Positions 22,602 through 33,230 of a stretch of 64,000 nucleotides of DNA are shown one piece after another. Origin of the DNA: Malus domestica (taxonomy: Eukaryota > Streptophyta > Magnoliopsida > Rosales > Rosaceae); assembly GCF_042453785.1 (NCBI RefSeq), contig NC_091673.1, positions 13,115,501 to 13,179,500 of the forward strand, read 5' to 3'. The notes below the pieces were generated by a model. That model was not told the DNA's origin and did not search any database. It saw only the letters and a list, made by a program, of their open reading frames with translations. Position 1 is the stretch's first letter; the number at the start of each line of letters is the position of its first letter. Both the position numbers and the translations under genes were made by a program.

Positions 22602-24686
22602 GTAGTCTCCCAAGTCTTCAGTCAAAAGAGTATTTTAGCTGGAGACTTGAAATTCAGTCCATGTGTGGGCCAAAGTAACTAGATGTTGTCTTGAACTGAT
22701 GCTCGATATGAGGCGATGCTCAATTTGAAATGATGCTCAACTAGAAGTAGCACATGCTGCGAGGCTGCGAGGCTCGTGGCTTATGTTGCCTTGGTTGGCT
22801 CGGCTTGTGACGTTGAAGGTAAGGGAATCCCTTTTATAAAATAAGGGCTCGCTCCTTAATACATGAACGATGGGTTAGAGTTGATACTCTCTAATGATGG
22901 TGAGGGAGTCCCTTTTATAGAATAAGGGCTCACTCCTCAATACATAAATATGGGCTAGAGTTGATGCTCTCTAATAGTGGTGAGGGAGTCCCTTTATAGA
23001 ATAAGGGCTCGCTCCTCAATACATAAATATGAGCTAGAGTTGATGCTCTCTAATGGTGGTGAGGGAGTCCCTTTTATAGAATAATGGATCGCTCCTCAAT
23101 ACATGAATGATGGGCTAGAGTCCCCCAAGTATTTTTCATGAGGCCCAGTGGAGGCCCAATATATGGTATATAATGTAGTCTCCCAAGTTTTCGGTCAATA
23201 GAGTGTTGGCTGGAAACTTCAAATTGAATCCATGTATGGGCCGAAATGGCGGTTGTTCGGAGGTGGTATTTGTATACCCTGCACTGAAGCTTTGTAGGTA
23301 AAGCTTTGCAAGTGAAGCTTTGAAGCTAGAGCTCTGTAAATGAAGCTTTTGAAGCTAGAGCTTTGTAAATGAAGCTTTTGAAGCTAGAGCTCTCTAAATA
23401 AAGCTTTTGAAGCTAGAACTTTTGTAAATGAAGATTTTGAAGCTGATTGACATGAGTGATGCTCATGGATGTTGACATGAGTGATGCTCATGAATGTTGA
23501 CATGAGTGATGCTCATGAATGTTTATGTATAAATGACATGAGTAATGCTCATGTATAATTTGGAGTACTGGGCGTACTTTTGATCACCTGGTTGGTGGCA
23601 TGAAGGAGAGTACGGGTTGTACATTTCATCACCTGGTTGGTGGCATGAATGGCTAGTTGCCAAATGATATTAGAGTACGGGTTGTATATTTCATCACCTG
23701 GTTAGTGGTAATAGCGGCGGGTTGCTGAATAATTTTGGAGTACTGAGCGTACTTTTGATCACCTAGTTGGTGGTAATAGCGGCGGGTTGCCGAATAATTT
23801 TGGAGTACTGGGCGTACTTTTGATCACCTGGTTGGTGGTAATAGCGGCGGGTTGCCGAATAATTTTGGAGTACTGGGTGTACTTTTAATCACCTGGTTGG
23901 CGATAATAGCGGCGGAGTGCCGAATAATTTTTTGTAGTACTTAGCGTACGTTTGGTCACCTGGTTGGTGATATTTTGGGCTTATAGGCCTTCGCCCTCCA
24001 CACAACATTCCAGCCAATTTATTTTGGGCTTGCCGTTTTTTTTTACCCTCTGATGGGGTTTATACAGATGTCTCCGAAAAATAAGAAAAATAAATTACAT
24101 CATTCAAAACAAAGGTTTTGACAGTTGCAGATCGTTGGTGCGTACTGCACCTACTGCGTACTGGGTTATTGCAGATCTTTTTCCATGTGCATATTCCAGT
24201 GGCTTCTTCAGAAAAGTGGGAACATGCATGATGAAAGTTTTATTTTTCAAAAGTTGATGGCATCTTCTGATGGCTTGCCTTTACCGCACCCATTTTTTCC
24301 GGGAAGTTCATCCATAAACCTGTGCAGCCTAGTCATGATATCTCTTTATCCTCCTCATTTTTCTTTTTCTATTCTTTTCCTCCCCTTTTCTTTTTCTAAC
24401 ATTATGATTGATTCCAACCCATAGGCTTGCCAGGCGACAGTGAGCACAATCATAACCGAAAACAGCCACTGAATGACACTATTCTGTCTCTATACCTTTT
24501 TCTTTTCATTTCTTCCCTTTTCCCTTTTCTGAAATATTCTCTCAACAACTAGTACATCATACATTTAGCCCATCTTCCTTTTTCTTTTTCTAACATCATG
24601 ATTGATTCCAAACTTTCAATTCTTTTCCAATGGATTGTTGTCGGAGACGACACATTTCCAAGCAATTTCTCATCGCCCTCACAGCA

Positions 24687-24944
24687 ATGGATGAACCTCT
24701 ACTTTCATCAGGGAGAAGCAGCAAATTGGGAGAGAAGGGGAGTGAGAAATGGAGCTCGTACGAGTACGTGGGAAGAGCTGGGTCGGTGATTCCGATAGCG
24801 GCGCTAGTTGGGACTGATGATTCTGATCGAGAGGCGGCTGCTGATTGCTACCCGTCTTCTATCCATGTTGGTCTGGTTAGTGGTATGAACACTGCGAGTT
24901 TCCGCCTTCATCAATACGTCCTTCAGATTGGGGGGGCGAGGTGA
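24687..24944 (+). pseudogene. Captured N-terminal fragment of a host protein (unidentified)
   Basis: The plus-strand frame starts with MDEPLLSSGRSSKLGEK and continues WSSYEYVGRAGSVIPIAA, then turns into non-matching sequence and stops. The MDEPLL start with a dileucine and the conserved-looking EYVGRAGSVIP block read like the first exon of a plant gene. I recall similar sequence in plant proteins but cannot name the family. It is antisense to the retroelement. Confidence 0.45.
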
Positions 24945-25828
24945 TGCGAGCCTCTATCAACGAACGCGACCCATGATTCACAAAAGTTGAAATGGGGTCT
25001 CGACCCATGAGCAGGTAATAAGGTCTTAACCCAGAAGCTGAAATGGGGTCTCGACCCAGGAGCAACAATCAGAAATATGGTCAACCCCAATTATCTTACA
25101 TATGGTCCAAAAACGATCCTCCCCTGAAGGAAAAAAATATATATATTGCTGCCCTTCCAATTCTGGTGTGCTCGATCTCCCACTGCTCCGGTTCAAACCA
25201 CTGGGTTCATCATCCTTGACTTCCCACTGGGTGTAATCAGGGGTTAGGTGCAAGGACAACAGCTGGATGCGACGGCTGACGGCTTGGGATTCGTCCTCCA
25301 CCGTTGGATCTGGGCTTTGCCTCTTCTTTTGATTGATCTCGTAGACACAGATTAGGAAGAGGTTAGGTGGTTTCATGGGGAAGAAAGATTTGAACAATTG
25401 GAATTGGGATGATCTTCTGGTTAGACTGTTTTTTGTACGGACGCGACCCATGATGGTGGATTTGCGCGGAAGAGATGGCAGGCGACGGCGTTGGTATATG
25501 CGTCTATGCATGATGAGAGGGTTCATCATCCTTGATTGGGAATGGTGTGATGACGAGCTTGTTGTCAGTTTTGGACCCCGAATGAAAGTCGGAGCTTCAA
25601 GACGAAATCTGCGTCTTTATCCACTAAAACACTTGTACCCATCTGGCGACGCTGTCTGTGCCACCTCGTCGTTGAGTGGAAGCGGGAAGGTATGCACTTG
25701 TTGTGCTCTTCACCGGGAAGAGGTCGTTTTGGGCTCTGATTCGAGGGCCGTAAGCGCGCTGCACTTTGAACGGCGAGACGGAGAAGACGACGACGACGGC
25801 CGTACTAGAACGGCAGACGGGCGTGTCG

Positions 25829-25972
25829 ATGATTGAGCAACTGGTTCCGGAGATTACAACGCATGCCCTTAGCTATCTGGACTACCCGAGCCTATATAAG
25901 CTTTCGATGACCAATTCGCTTACGTGGAAGGTCGCCAATGACGATAATGCTTGGATGGCACTTTACCATAAA
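25829..25972 (+). pseudogene. Captured first exon of an F-box protein, with its donor site
   Basis: From the ATG at 25829, 48 codons begin MIEQLVPEITTHALSYLDYP and end AWMALYHK. They form an F-box of the type found in plant F-box proteins with an NTF2-like domain (SKIP8-like, from memory). A good donor (AAA/GTATGTG) follows. The downstream bases (25973 to about 26050) look like intron ending TTTTTGCAG, where element leader sequence resumes. The rest of the gene is absent. The fragment is antisense to the element, which explains how an intron could survive passage through an RNA intermediate. Confidence 0.65.
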
Positions 25973-26108
25973 GTATGTGATTACTGAATTTGAATTGCAT
26001 TTGAAGTATTTGAATTTGGGTGTTTGTTGGATTTTGATTTTTGGTTTTTGCAGATTCACGGTGGAGGTGAAAAAATGAAAGGAAACTGACACAACTTTTC
26101 GTATCGTT

Positions 26109-26127
26109 TCCCACAGATGGCGCCAAA
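26109..26127 (-). promoter_or_regulatory. Primer-binding site of the LTR array (region B)
   Basis: The minus strand reads TTTGGCGCCATCTGTGGG immediately inside LTR 3. The equivalent at 22234-22253 reads TTTGGCGCCGTCTGTGGG. The TGG start two bases from the LTR fits a tRNA CCA end. The primer tRNA was not identified. Confidence 0.75.
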
Positions 26128-26484
26128 TGTTGATGCACAAAACCAGAGGTCTTGGAACAACGTAAATCCGACCGTGAATCTGCATGAAATGTAAATAACA
26201 CAAGATGTATCGTGGTTCATCCCAAGGTTTGGGCTACGTCCACAGTGATTATGTATTTATTTGAGGGGTGAGGGAGAGAACCTCTGAATATGAAAGGGGA
26301 TGTGAGAGAGGTGAGAAGGCTTCAGAAATGGTCTCCCCTAATTGTGAGGGTGAGGGGTCCTTTTATAGAATAAGGACTCCTCACTCATTACATATTTGCC
26401 CCTTGCTTAATCACATAATTACATTTAAGTCCCCCGAGTATTTGTACGAGATCTAAATACGAGACCCTAAATATGGTATAAACA
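26128..26484 (-). repeat. LTR 3 (5' LTR of the array in its own orientation)
   Basis: 357 bases, TGTTGATGCAC to GGTATAAACA, followed by the target duplication AAAGT (26485-26489). The TATA box is the complement of TTTTATAG at 26361-26368, so the transcript would start near 26330 and run leftwards. The TSD with LTR 1 shows that the three-LTR structure sits in a single insertion site, which unit 1 of the duplication preserves unfilled at about 12810 (AATTAAAGTCGTACAATG). Confidence 0.93.
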
Positions 26485-26961
26485 AAAGTCGTATAATGGA
26501 ATTTCCTTGTTTGTCTTGCGCAATTGAAAAAGGATAAGGAATTTGGTTGTAAAAAATTTAAAATTATAATTGCGGTCAATTTTCGTTGTTGATATTCAAT
26601 TTCAACAAAGGCGCGACTGAATGACTTGAATAACCTCAAAAGAAAAAAAAGGAAGAACATGTAACAATTTTGACACAACCTAACCCAAATTACACGCATA
26701 CATTTGCGTGAAAAGTTAAGCAAATCTCAACACTTGAGCGACTGAGTACTTAAGGCTGAATTAACTCTAACAAGGAAGTAAATAAGGATAAAAGAAAAAT
26801 ATAAGGACAAACATGATATATTTAGGAAATGGTTGAGAACCCCTGTATGTAGATAAATGTGCAAACTATTCCAAAAAAAAAAGAAAGATTTTTGTTCAAA
26901 TTAGTAGATAATGCTCCTTAACAAAAAAAAAAAGTAGATAATGTCCTAATTAAATTTGAAT

Positions 26962-27214
26962 TAATTGGGCCCGGTTTTATTACAATTCAACAGGCCTTTT
27001 TAGGCCCAAATGAAGAGTAGAAACTCCTAACAAAACTACAACTAGTCCGACCCAACCATCCAAAAAACCTCGTTCTACTCGGACTTGGAAACGAATATCA
27101 CCAATGGCTTAGAAGAAATTTTACAGAAACGCGAGTACATTCCCGTAATTTCCCAGTTGCCCACCATCCTGCCATCTCCGTGTTCTTCCCAAACCCTCGC
27201 CTCACCTATATATA
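26962..27214 (+). promoter_or_regulatory. Core promoter of TCTP copy B
   Basis: The same elements as copy A are kept: TTGGGCCC (about 26965), TTAGGCCCAAAT (about 27000) and the TATA element CCTATATATATCGG (27206-27218), about 105 bases before the ATG. The retroelement array ends only 0.83 kb upstream of the ATG, so it now lies next to this promoter. Confidence 0.6.
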
Positions 27215-27317
27215 TCGGTTACCAGGGAATTCTCAAACCCTCACTCCTTTGCTGCGTCGCTCTCTGCGCTCCTCCCAAATCCTAATCTTTGTTGTTGGAG
27301 CGATCCGAGCCGCAATT

Positions 27318-29061
27318 ATGTTGGTTTACCAAGACCTCCTCACCGGTAAAAGTTTTTTCCCTAATCTTGTCCCGCTTATGTTCAAATTAGGGTTTCGATT
27401 CGTTAGTTCTAATCTATGTGAAAAAAAAAATCGAATTGGATCTCGGTTTAATCTCCAAATTTTAGGTTATGGTACGGATCGGGCGCCAAATTGTTGCTTT
27501 CCCGCCGTGTAAATTGTTTTGCAGATCCTTCGATTTATTGCTGCGCTAATTGTTTTGATTTATTTAGTGGTGATTGTGTGCATGTAATTTGTTTGTGGGT
27601 GCTTTTGCATGTTGTTTATAATTTATGAAGCCACTGGATTTCATCTGAATGATTACAAAAAATCTAATTTATATTGTGATTTATGGTTATCGAACTCTTT
27701 CTGTATTTATTTTATGTAATTTGGTACTGGGTACGCATATTAATTATATTGTGCGAAGCTTTGGAATTTTATGTTAGACTTGCTAATTTATAATTTTGAT
27801 ATGTTGTTGGAATGGTCGTGTAATTAGAAAATATTGGGATTGGATATATCTTTGGATATGGTGGATATTGTGACGCAATTTTTAAACTTATTGTGTAAAC
27901 TACTTGAACAGTTGTACTTTGTAAAGTTTATAGATTTGTTTATGATGTCTGCTGGATCTTTTTTTTCTTTTTTTGTTATATGATGTTCTTTTTTTCTTTA
28001 ACTAATATATTTAGTTGAAGTTCTTTTATCAAGTTGTTGACCAAATTCATGCTTCTATTATAGGCGATGAGCTTCTCTCGGACTCGTTTCCATACAGGGA
28101 AATCCACAATGGAGTGCTCTGGGAGGTTGATGGCAAGGTGAGTTGGTTGATTCTTTGGTTTTATTTATTTTCGTTCCCCTCTTGTTGAACTGTCTTTGTA
28201 ATTTTATTATTAGTTTAACCACTCATTAGAAATATTTAGCTGTGTTTGCAATGTAATTTGAAGGTTGAATGTATAAGTTTAAGCTTTTTCCTGATGGGTG
28301 TAGTCAAGGTGGTTGTTATTGAACTTTGTGGTTATAGGTTTATTCTGATATGGATCACCTGTATAAGGTTAATATGTTGATTGTTATGAATTGCGTAGTT
28401 GATTTACTGTAAGTTGTTTGAATGATTTTTGGTTTGCAGTGGGTTGTTCAAGGAGCTGTTGATGTAGACATTGGTGCAAATCCATCTGCTGAAGGTGGAG
28501 GTGAGGATGAGGGTGTTGATGATCAAGCCGTCAAGGTTGTTGACATTGTTGACACATTTAGACTTCAGGTATGTGGTGCTTACTGTACTGTTGCTCTCCA
28601 AGGTTCTTTGTGAGTAGAAATTGATTGTTATTGTCTGATGCTTGCAGGAGCAACCTCCATACGACAAAAAGCAGTTTGTCACATGGGTGAAGAGGTATAT
28701 CAAACTGTTGACACCCAAGTTGGAGGGGGAGGGCCAAGAGGTGTTCAAGAAGAACATTGAGGCAGCAACCAAGTTTCTGCTTGGGAAGCTCAGCGACCTC
28801 CAATTGTAAGTTTTGTTGATACTGCGCCCATGGTGATTGATTGTTCCGTAATCATAAACTAATGTCATGATCCTATCAGTTGGGGTTCACTCGTTTCTAT
28901 GTTACTCAAATGATATTAACATTGAATCGGATGTTGTTTGCAGCTTTGTTGGGGAGAGCATGCATGATGATGGCGGTTTGGTCTTTGCGTACTACAAGGA
29001 GGGCGCGACCGACCCAACATTTATCTACTTTGGTCATGGGTTGAAGGAGGTCAAGTGCTAA
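27318..29061 (+). CDS. TCTP: Translationally controlled tumor protein (TCTP), copy B
   Basis: Exons 27318-27345, 28064-28137, 28440-28568, 28648-28805 and 28944-29061 have exactly the lengths of copy A and give 168 residues. Only residue 106 differs from copy A (LEGEGQEV here, LEGESQEV in A). The other three base changes are silent. All splice sites and both TCTP signatures are intact, so it should be functional. Intron 1 has about 122 extra bases. Introns 3 and 4 are almost identical to those of copy A, while distant flanks differ much more, which hints at gene conversion across the gene body. Both copies keep their proximal promoter motifs. Confidence 0.97.
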
Positions 29062-29705
29062 GCAATTGGCCGAGAGAGCTCCAAGCAGAATGCATGTTGT
29101 AATCCTAGTCTATATTATTGCTTTCTTTACTTTTTATGTTTAAAATTGGGGGATGAGGAGTCTATTTTTGCTTTGTTTCGTTAGAATATTGGCTTTATGC
29201 CTATCTTGGTTTTAATGGCTTTTCAACTTGGATTTCTAATTTATGTGGTTCTAAATTTTGATTGCGAAATAACATTGTGTTCTACATTTTACCACCTGCA
29301 AGTCACTTGCTTTCGTACGCCGTCAAACGGTTGAAGGTGTGAATTGTTGGAACTGGTAATAGTTCTAGTTCATCTTTCAATTTCACCATCAAATCTTTAT
29401 ATGTCCCCTTTTCTTCACGCATTTTCCGGAGGTCTGGAGAGAGCCGCAATCATTAGGATTTTTCTAATCTTCTTGTGAAATTTCATTTTTCCGCGGGAAC
29501 CACAAGATTCGATTTAGCTGTAAGAAGAATGCTCGGCGAATGGATGAGTACTGAGTTTCTTTGTCCTTGTCAAACCTGGGATTTTACTGTAATTTGAATG
29601 CCTCCGGTAGTTTGGAATATTCCGAGGATAATCGGTCCTTGTTTACAAATAGACCATCTGACTTTGGACTGAGAAACTTTAGCATTATGGTTAATAATAT
29701 GAAGT

Positions 29706-29850
29706 TTTAACAAAACACTTCCGTATTGTTCGCTTTTAACGAAAAATCACATTTTTACCTTTTCCTAATACTATTCACTACACTTTTATTTGTCATTTTT
29801 CCATTAAAACTGAAGTTTTTTTTAGACTTTTCGTTAGTTTTCCTTTAATA
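29706..29850 (+). mobile_element. AT-rich MITE, unit-2-specific copy
   Basis: Inserted in GGTTAATAATATTCATC, which is uninterrupted in unit 1 (about 17560-17580). The right side repeats AATAAT, a plausible short target duplication. Sequence order matches the family (TATTGTTCGCTTTTAACG, TACTATTCACT, TTTTCGTTAGTTTTCC). Confidence 0.8.
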
Positions 29851-29873
29851 ATAATATTCATCTCCATTAAGAA

Positions 29874-30071
29874 TGAACATGAATCCTTTCCGGACCCCAA
29901 TATCCTAAACCTAAGAATCAAATCATCCGGGTTGTTGAAATTTGATTCAACGGCTACAAACAGGGGATTCCTCTAAAGTTATAATAATTGTAGCCATTAG
30001 ATCAAATTTTAACGGTCTGGATTAAATGATCCCTAGGCTTAGGATATTGAGATCCAGTGAGGATCCGGGTT
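29874..30071. mobile_element. 198-bp MITE with imperfect 9-bp target duplication
   Basis: Flanked by CATTAAGAA (29865-29873) and CATTAGGAA (30072-30080), 8 of 9 alike. The ends pair imperfectly: CCAATATCCTAAACCTAAG on the left against CTTAGGATATTGAGATCC on the right. Unit 1 has the empty site (CATCAAGAATTTATAG, about 17585). Non-coding. Confidence 0.75.
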
Positions 30072-30744
30072 CATTAGGAATTTATAGATTTTATGTTCGA
30101 CTCTCATGGAAAATTCCCACTATCGTTACCTAGTGATATTCTTATTTACTATTGAGTAAAAAAATCTTAAGTTTGAATGTCGTAAATGACAAGTTCGTAA
30201 TCAATTTATTCTCTCCACCTCTTAGTGTAAATACTAAATATATTTTTGTATTTTTGCATTTATTTGTTTTGCTTAATGTTGCCTCAGAGGGATGTGCTTA
30301 GATCTATTTGTTAAAACTTAAATCCGTTTGAGAACCGTAGTAGCATGAAATTATGAACAAGGTGCCATGTTTTAGTCGGTCAATTTTCGATGGTTGGATC
30401 ACAGAAGTTGATATAGATTGGGAAAGAAAATCGTATATACAAAATTCAATAGTAGCCAAATAGTATAGTGCTTGACAGGTCTCTCTCTTCACCATCATCA
30501 GGGAAACAGTTTGCATGGTGAGTACAATAGTTGCTTATACTTTTCAAAACCGTCCTGCAAATACATATTTAAATTGTGTCACATATTAACTAACACATTT
30601 TTTATACGAGATTCGAGGAGTGTTAAGATCAGTCACGCACACGAAGGTGAGTTGATTACGACCATTTTAGTTTTGTGGACTCTACAAAACATGAATGACT
30701 ATATTAGCTCATTGACACGTGTATAATTGATCATAACATTTCCT

Positions 30745-31730
30745 AGAACCTGCATTAATTAGATTCAATTTTGCTAATTAATTATATCCTCGCTAATTAG
30801 TTTTGAATAACAAACAACAAGAAGAAGCTTAACTAATTGATGTAGGTTTAGGAGGTGGTGTTTGAGGTTAATTTAGTTGGAGTGCTTGGGGTGGTAACGG
30901 TTGGAGAGGATAGTAGCGTGCTAGTGCTTAATGCCGGTCGTATATATGCAATGGATGCAGTCGAGTCAAGTGGTAATATTATTCGGAGTAAGATTCATTC
31001 CCTTCTTTTTTTACTTCCTCTTCCTTCTTCTCCTATTTGAACGGTCACGGTTAAGCCACGTTAACATCTTATATTAATTTTTTATAAAAAGAGAAAGACA
31101 AAATAGAGAATGTGAAAGGAGGGGATAGAAAGAGGAGGGGAGAGAATCATAGTCCATATTATTCATCCTACATTTTTGGCAGCTGCTTGGGTTTTAAAAT
31201 TAAAAGATGACGCCTAGACCTGCTTTGTCACCCCTAGCCCATCTAGGCGCGTAGGAGCTAGGGTCAAACCCGCTGCCTGACTAGCACCTAGTGTCTTTTA
31301 GAACTTTGAACGTTGACTAGCTTTGTCCAACTCCATTTACATGCACATCAACTAAACTTATCCAAAAACTCAAATGAAAGTTTTATAGCTCAAGCTGTTA
31401 AAAATATTTATCTACGTAGTTAAAGGTCTTAAGCTCAACTTGCTCCTCCCTATCACCGCTTACACAAAAAGAAATCAAATAAAAATAACAAGAAAATGTA
31501 TTTTTCTGCTCAGCTTTCTGTAGGTAGCAACTTGAGACTTCAAATCAAAAGTGTTAGCTGATGTCGATTTATAAACTTATAGAACACACTCACTCATTTA
31601 GGATATCTTTCAACCACATTTTATATGTGGGATTCAGCTTTCAAGGTTACAAAATATAGATTGTTTGAGAACATCCGTTCGGATACTGAATTAGATGCTC
31701 AATAGGTACATGCAGTGGCAGATTTGAGGT
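30745..31730. other. Intergenic DNA between the TCTP duplication and the upstream region of kinesin
   Basis: No gene recognised. A 61-codon frame at 30855-31040 has no motif. A relative of the 8577 dispersed repeat lies at about 31180-31312 in the opposite orientation (GACGCCTAGACC, CATCTAGGCGCG). Confidence 0.45.
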
Positions 31731-32014
31731 ATCGTTTGGTATGCAGACGGGACGGGATAGGACGGGACGGAACGGAGAGAGAGCAAAAATGCCCTTAGAT
31801 GGAAACAAGGAGGAAGAAGAAGGAGACGGAGAGGTTATAATTTTGTGTTCCACGAATGTGGAACGAATCGTTCCAGGGGGTGAGGCGGAACGAAAATTCA
31901 CCCAAAATTCGTCCAGTGAAACAGTGCATTCCACTCGTTTAGGCGCACCAAACGTGGGACGGAACGCCTCATCCCACTCTGTTCCGTCCCGTCCCACGTA
32001 CCAAACGGTATTCC
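31727..32014. mobile_element. ~285-bp MITE-like element with GGGACGGGACGG termini
   Basis: The left end ATCGTTTGGTATGCAGACGG is matched in reverse at the right end (GTCCCACGTACCAAACGGTA). The subterminal GACGGGACGGAACGG blocks also pair. No clear target duplication was found. The + frame inside is a by-product of the G-rich repeats. Confidence 0.55.
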
Positions 32015-32700
32015 AATCTTAAGGGATCACAGTGTTAGAGGTTCAAGTTTTTAGATAGAAAAAGTGTGAAGCGTGCAAAAAAAAAGAAAAAAAAATCAGT
32101 TTATTCAATGAGGAATTTCTTCGAACACTTGATGAGCTTGTTGTTGTTAGCCGAACCAAAAACAATCTTATGAGTGTTCTTGAGAGAATTTGAAGAGTGT
32201 TGTTGACGCAACATGCGGGAGACATTTCGTCAAACATTTGGTTTGCACAAAAAAGACTCGGTACCATACATTCGGAAGATCCTTAGAAGACCTTCATATG
32301 TATATTTCTCAGACTCCGACTAGTCTTAAGACGACTTAGGTCCCAATATACATCTGTCACTGGATACGTGAGGCCATGTTCATGTTTGGTAAAACTAGTT
32401 GTGGGATTTATGAAACCTGCTACATATCAGAGCCACGAAGGAGGAAGCTCAAACCCTTGGACACCCTAGATTTGGTTTGGGGAAAAATGAGCTTGGGAGC
32501 GATAAATTGTTGTATTTTCGTGTTTGGGAAATTATTTTTTTTATGCACGAGAAAATAGAGAGAAAGTGAATTTCTCCATCAACTTGATTCTTATTTTGAA
32601 AAACTAAAACAAACATTAAAAAAGAAGTGACATTTGCTGATGATGGCTTGCTTTTTATTTACAGCACTTAATTCACCTGTAATGTAGTTGAATTATTTAT

Positions 32701-32736
<36 letters not shown>

Positions 32737-33070
32737 CTTCCTTTGAGGGGTCTACAGGAGCCAATATTATGAAATTTGATTACCAAAATAAAGGACGGTG
32801 GGGGAGCTATTAGCCTAATTTGATGTGGAAATTAATTAATGTTTAATTAAACTTTAATTGAAATGAAAAGACTCCATCTTATCTCAACCTAATCACATGC
32901 TTTAAGTTAAAGCGATCGTTGTTCCCCAAAAAAAAAGTGTACGAGAAGGATGATAGGTTGAGATATATATCAAGGGTGATAGGGGGGTGATAGGGATCAG
33001 CTTAGAGAAAAATTAGACGAAACTAATTAAATTCAATGTTAAATGATGTGTCATATTTTAGGTTGGTTAG
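32015..33070. other. Intergenic DNA with a (TA)n microsatellite
   Basis: A run of about 14 TA units lies at 32705-32733. No coding sequence or element ends recognised in the rest. Confidence 0.5.
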
Positions 33071-33076
33071 ATTATT

Positions 33077-33230
33077 AGGAAACTAATGAAAATGGCTTGA
33101 AAACTTTGAGTTTTAATGATAAGGACAAAATAAAGGGTAAAGTGAATAGTATCAGGATTGACTTTTTAATGTAAAAATGTGGTTTTTCGTTAAATTGAAC
33201 AGTACCGGGAGCTTTTCGTTAAAGTTCCCT
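33077..33230 (-). mobile_element. AT-rich MITE copy
   Basis: Starts AAACTAATGAAAATGGCTTG and ends TTTTCGTTAAAGTTCC. One of the best preserved copies of the family, in reverse orientation relative to 35646. Non-coding. Confidence 0.75.

Larger units (their letters stand above)
22602..26127 (-). mobile_element. Internal region B of the LTR array, with different captured gene fragments
   Basis: The part next to LTR 2 (22602 to about 24170) matches internal region A: same module order, four TATA-bearing units (about 22829, 22911, 22990 and 23070) and the same minisatellites. From about 24170 to 26040 it is unlike A and holds at least two host fragments on the plus strand, antisense to the element. 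The leader near 26049-26127 again matches A, ending in a primer-binding site that reads TTTGGCGCCATCTGTGGG on the minus strand. No gag-pol. Confidence 0.85.
18213..30744 (+). repeat. Tandem segmental duplication, unit 2 (TCTP copy B, enlarged by a 7.9-kb retroelement array)
   Basis: This is homologous to 12428-18212 from the CACGTGGAG region to the TTAGCTCATTGACACGTGTATA end near 30725. It carries insertions absent in unit 1: the three-LTR array at 18602-26484, a MITE at about 29706-29850 and another MITE at 29874-30071. It also has about 122 extra bases in TCTP intron 1 (near 27533-27655). Confidence 0.9.

Noticed and set aside
25766..25987. F-box frame as a functional gene
   Set aside because: Only the first exon is present, it is embedded in retroelement sequence, and nothing after the intron continues the protein.
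18602..26484. Plus-strand orientation for the LTR array
   Set aside because: The primer-binding site (TGGCGCC...) and the TATA box both read on the minus strand, and a purine-rich tract sits inside LTR 1 on that strand.
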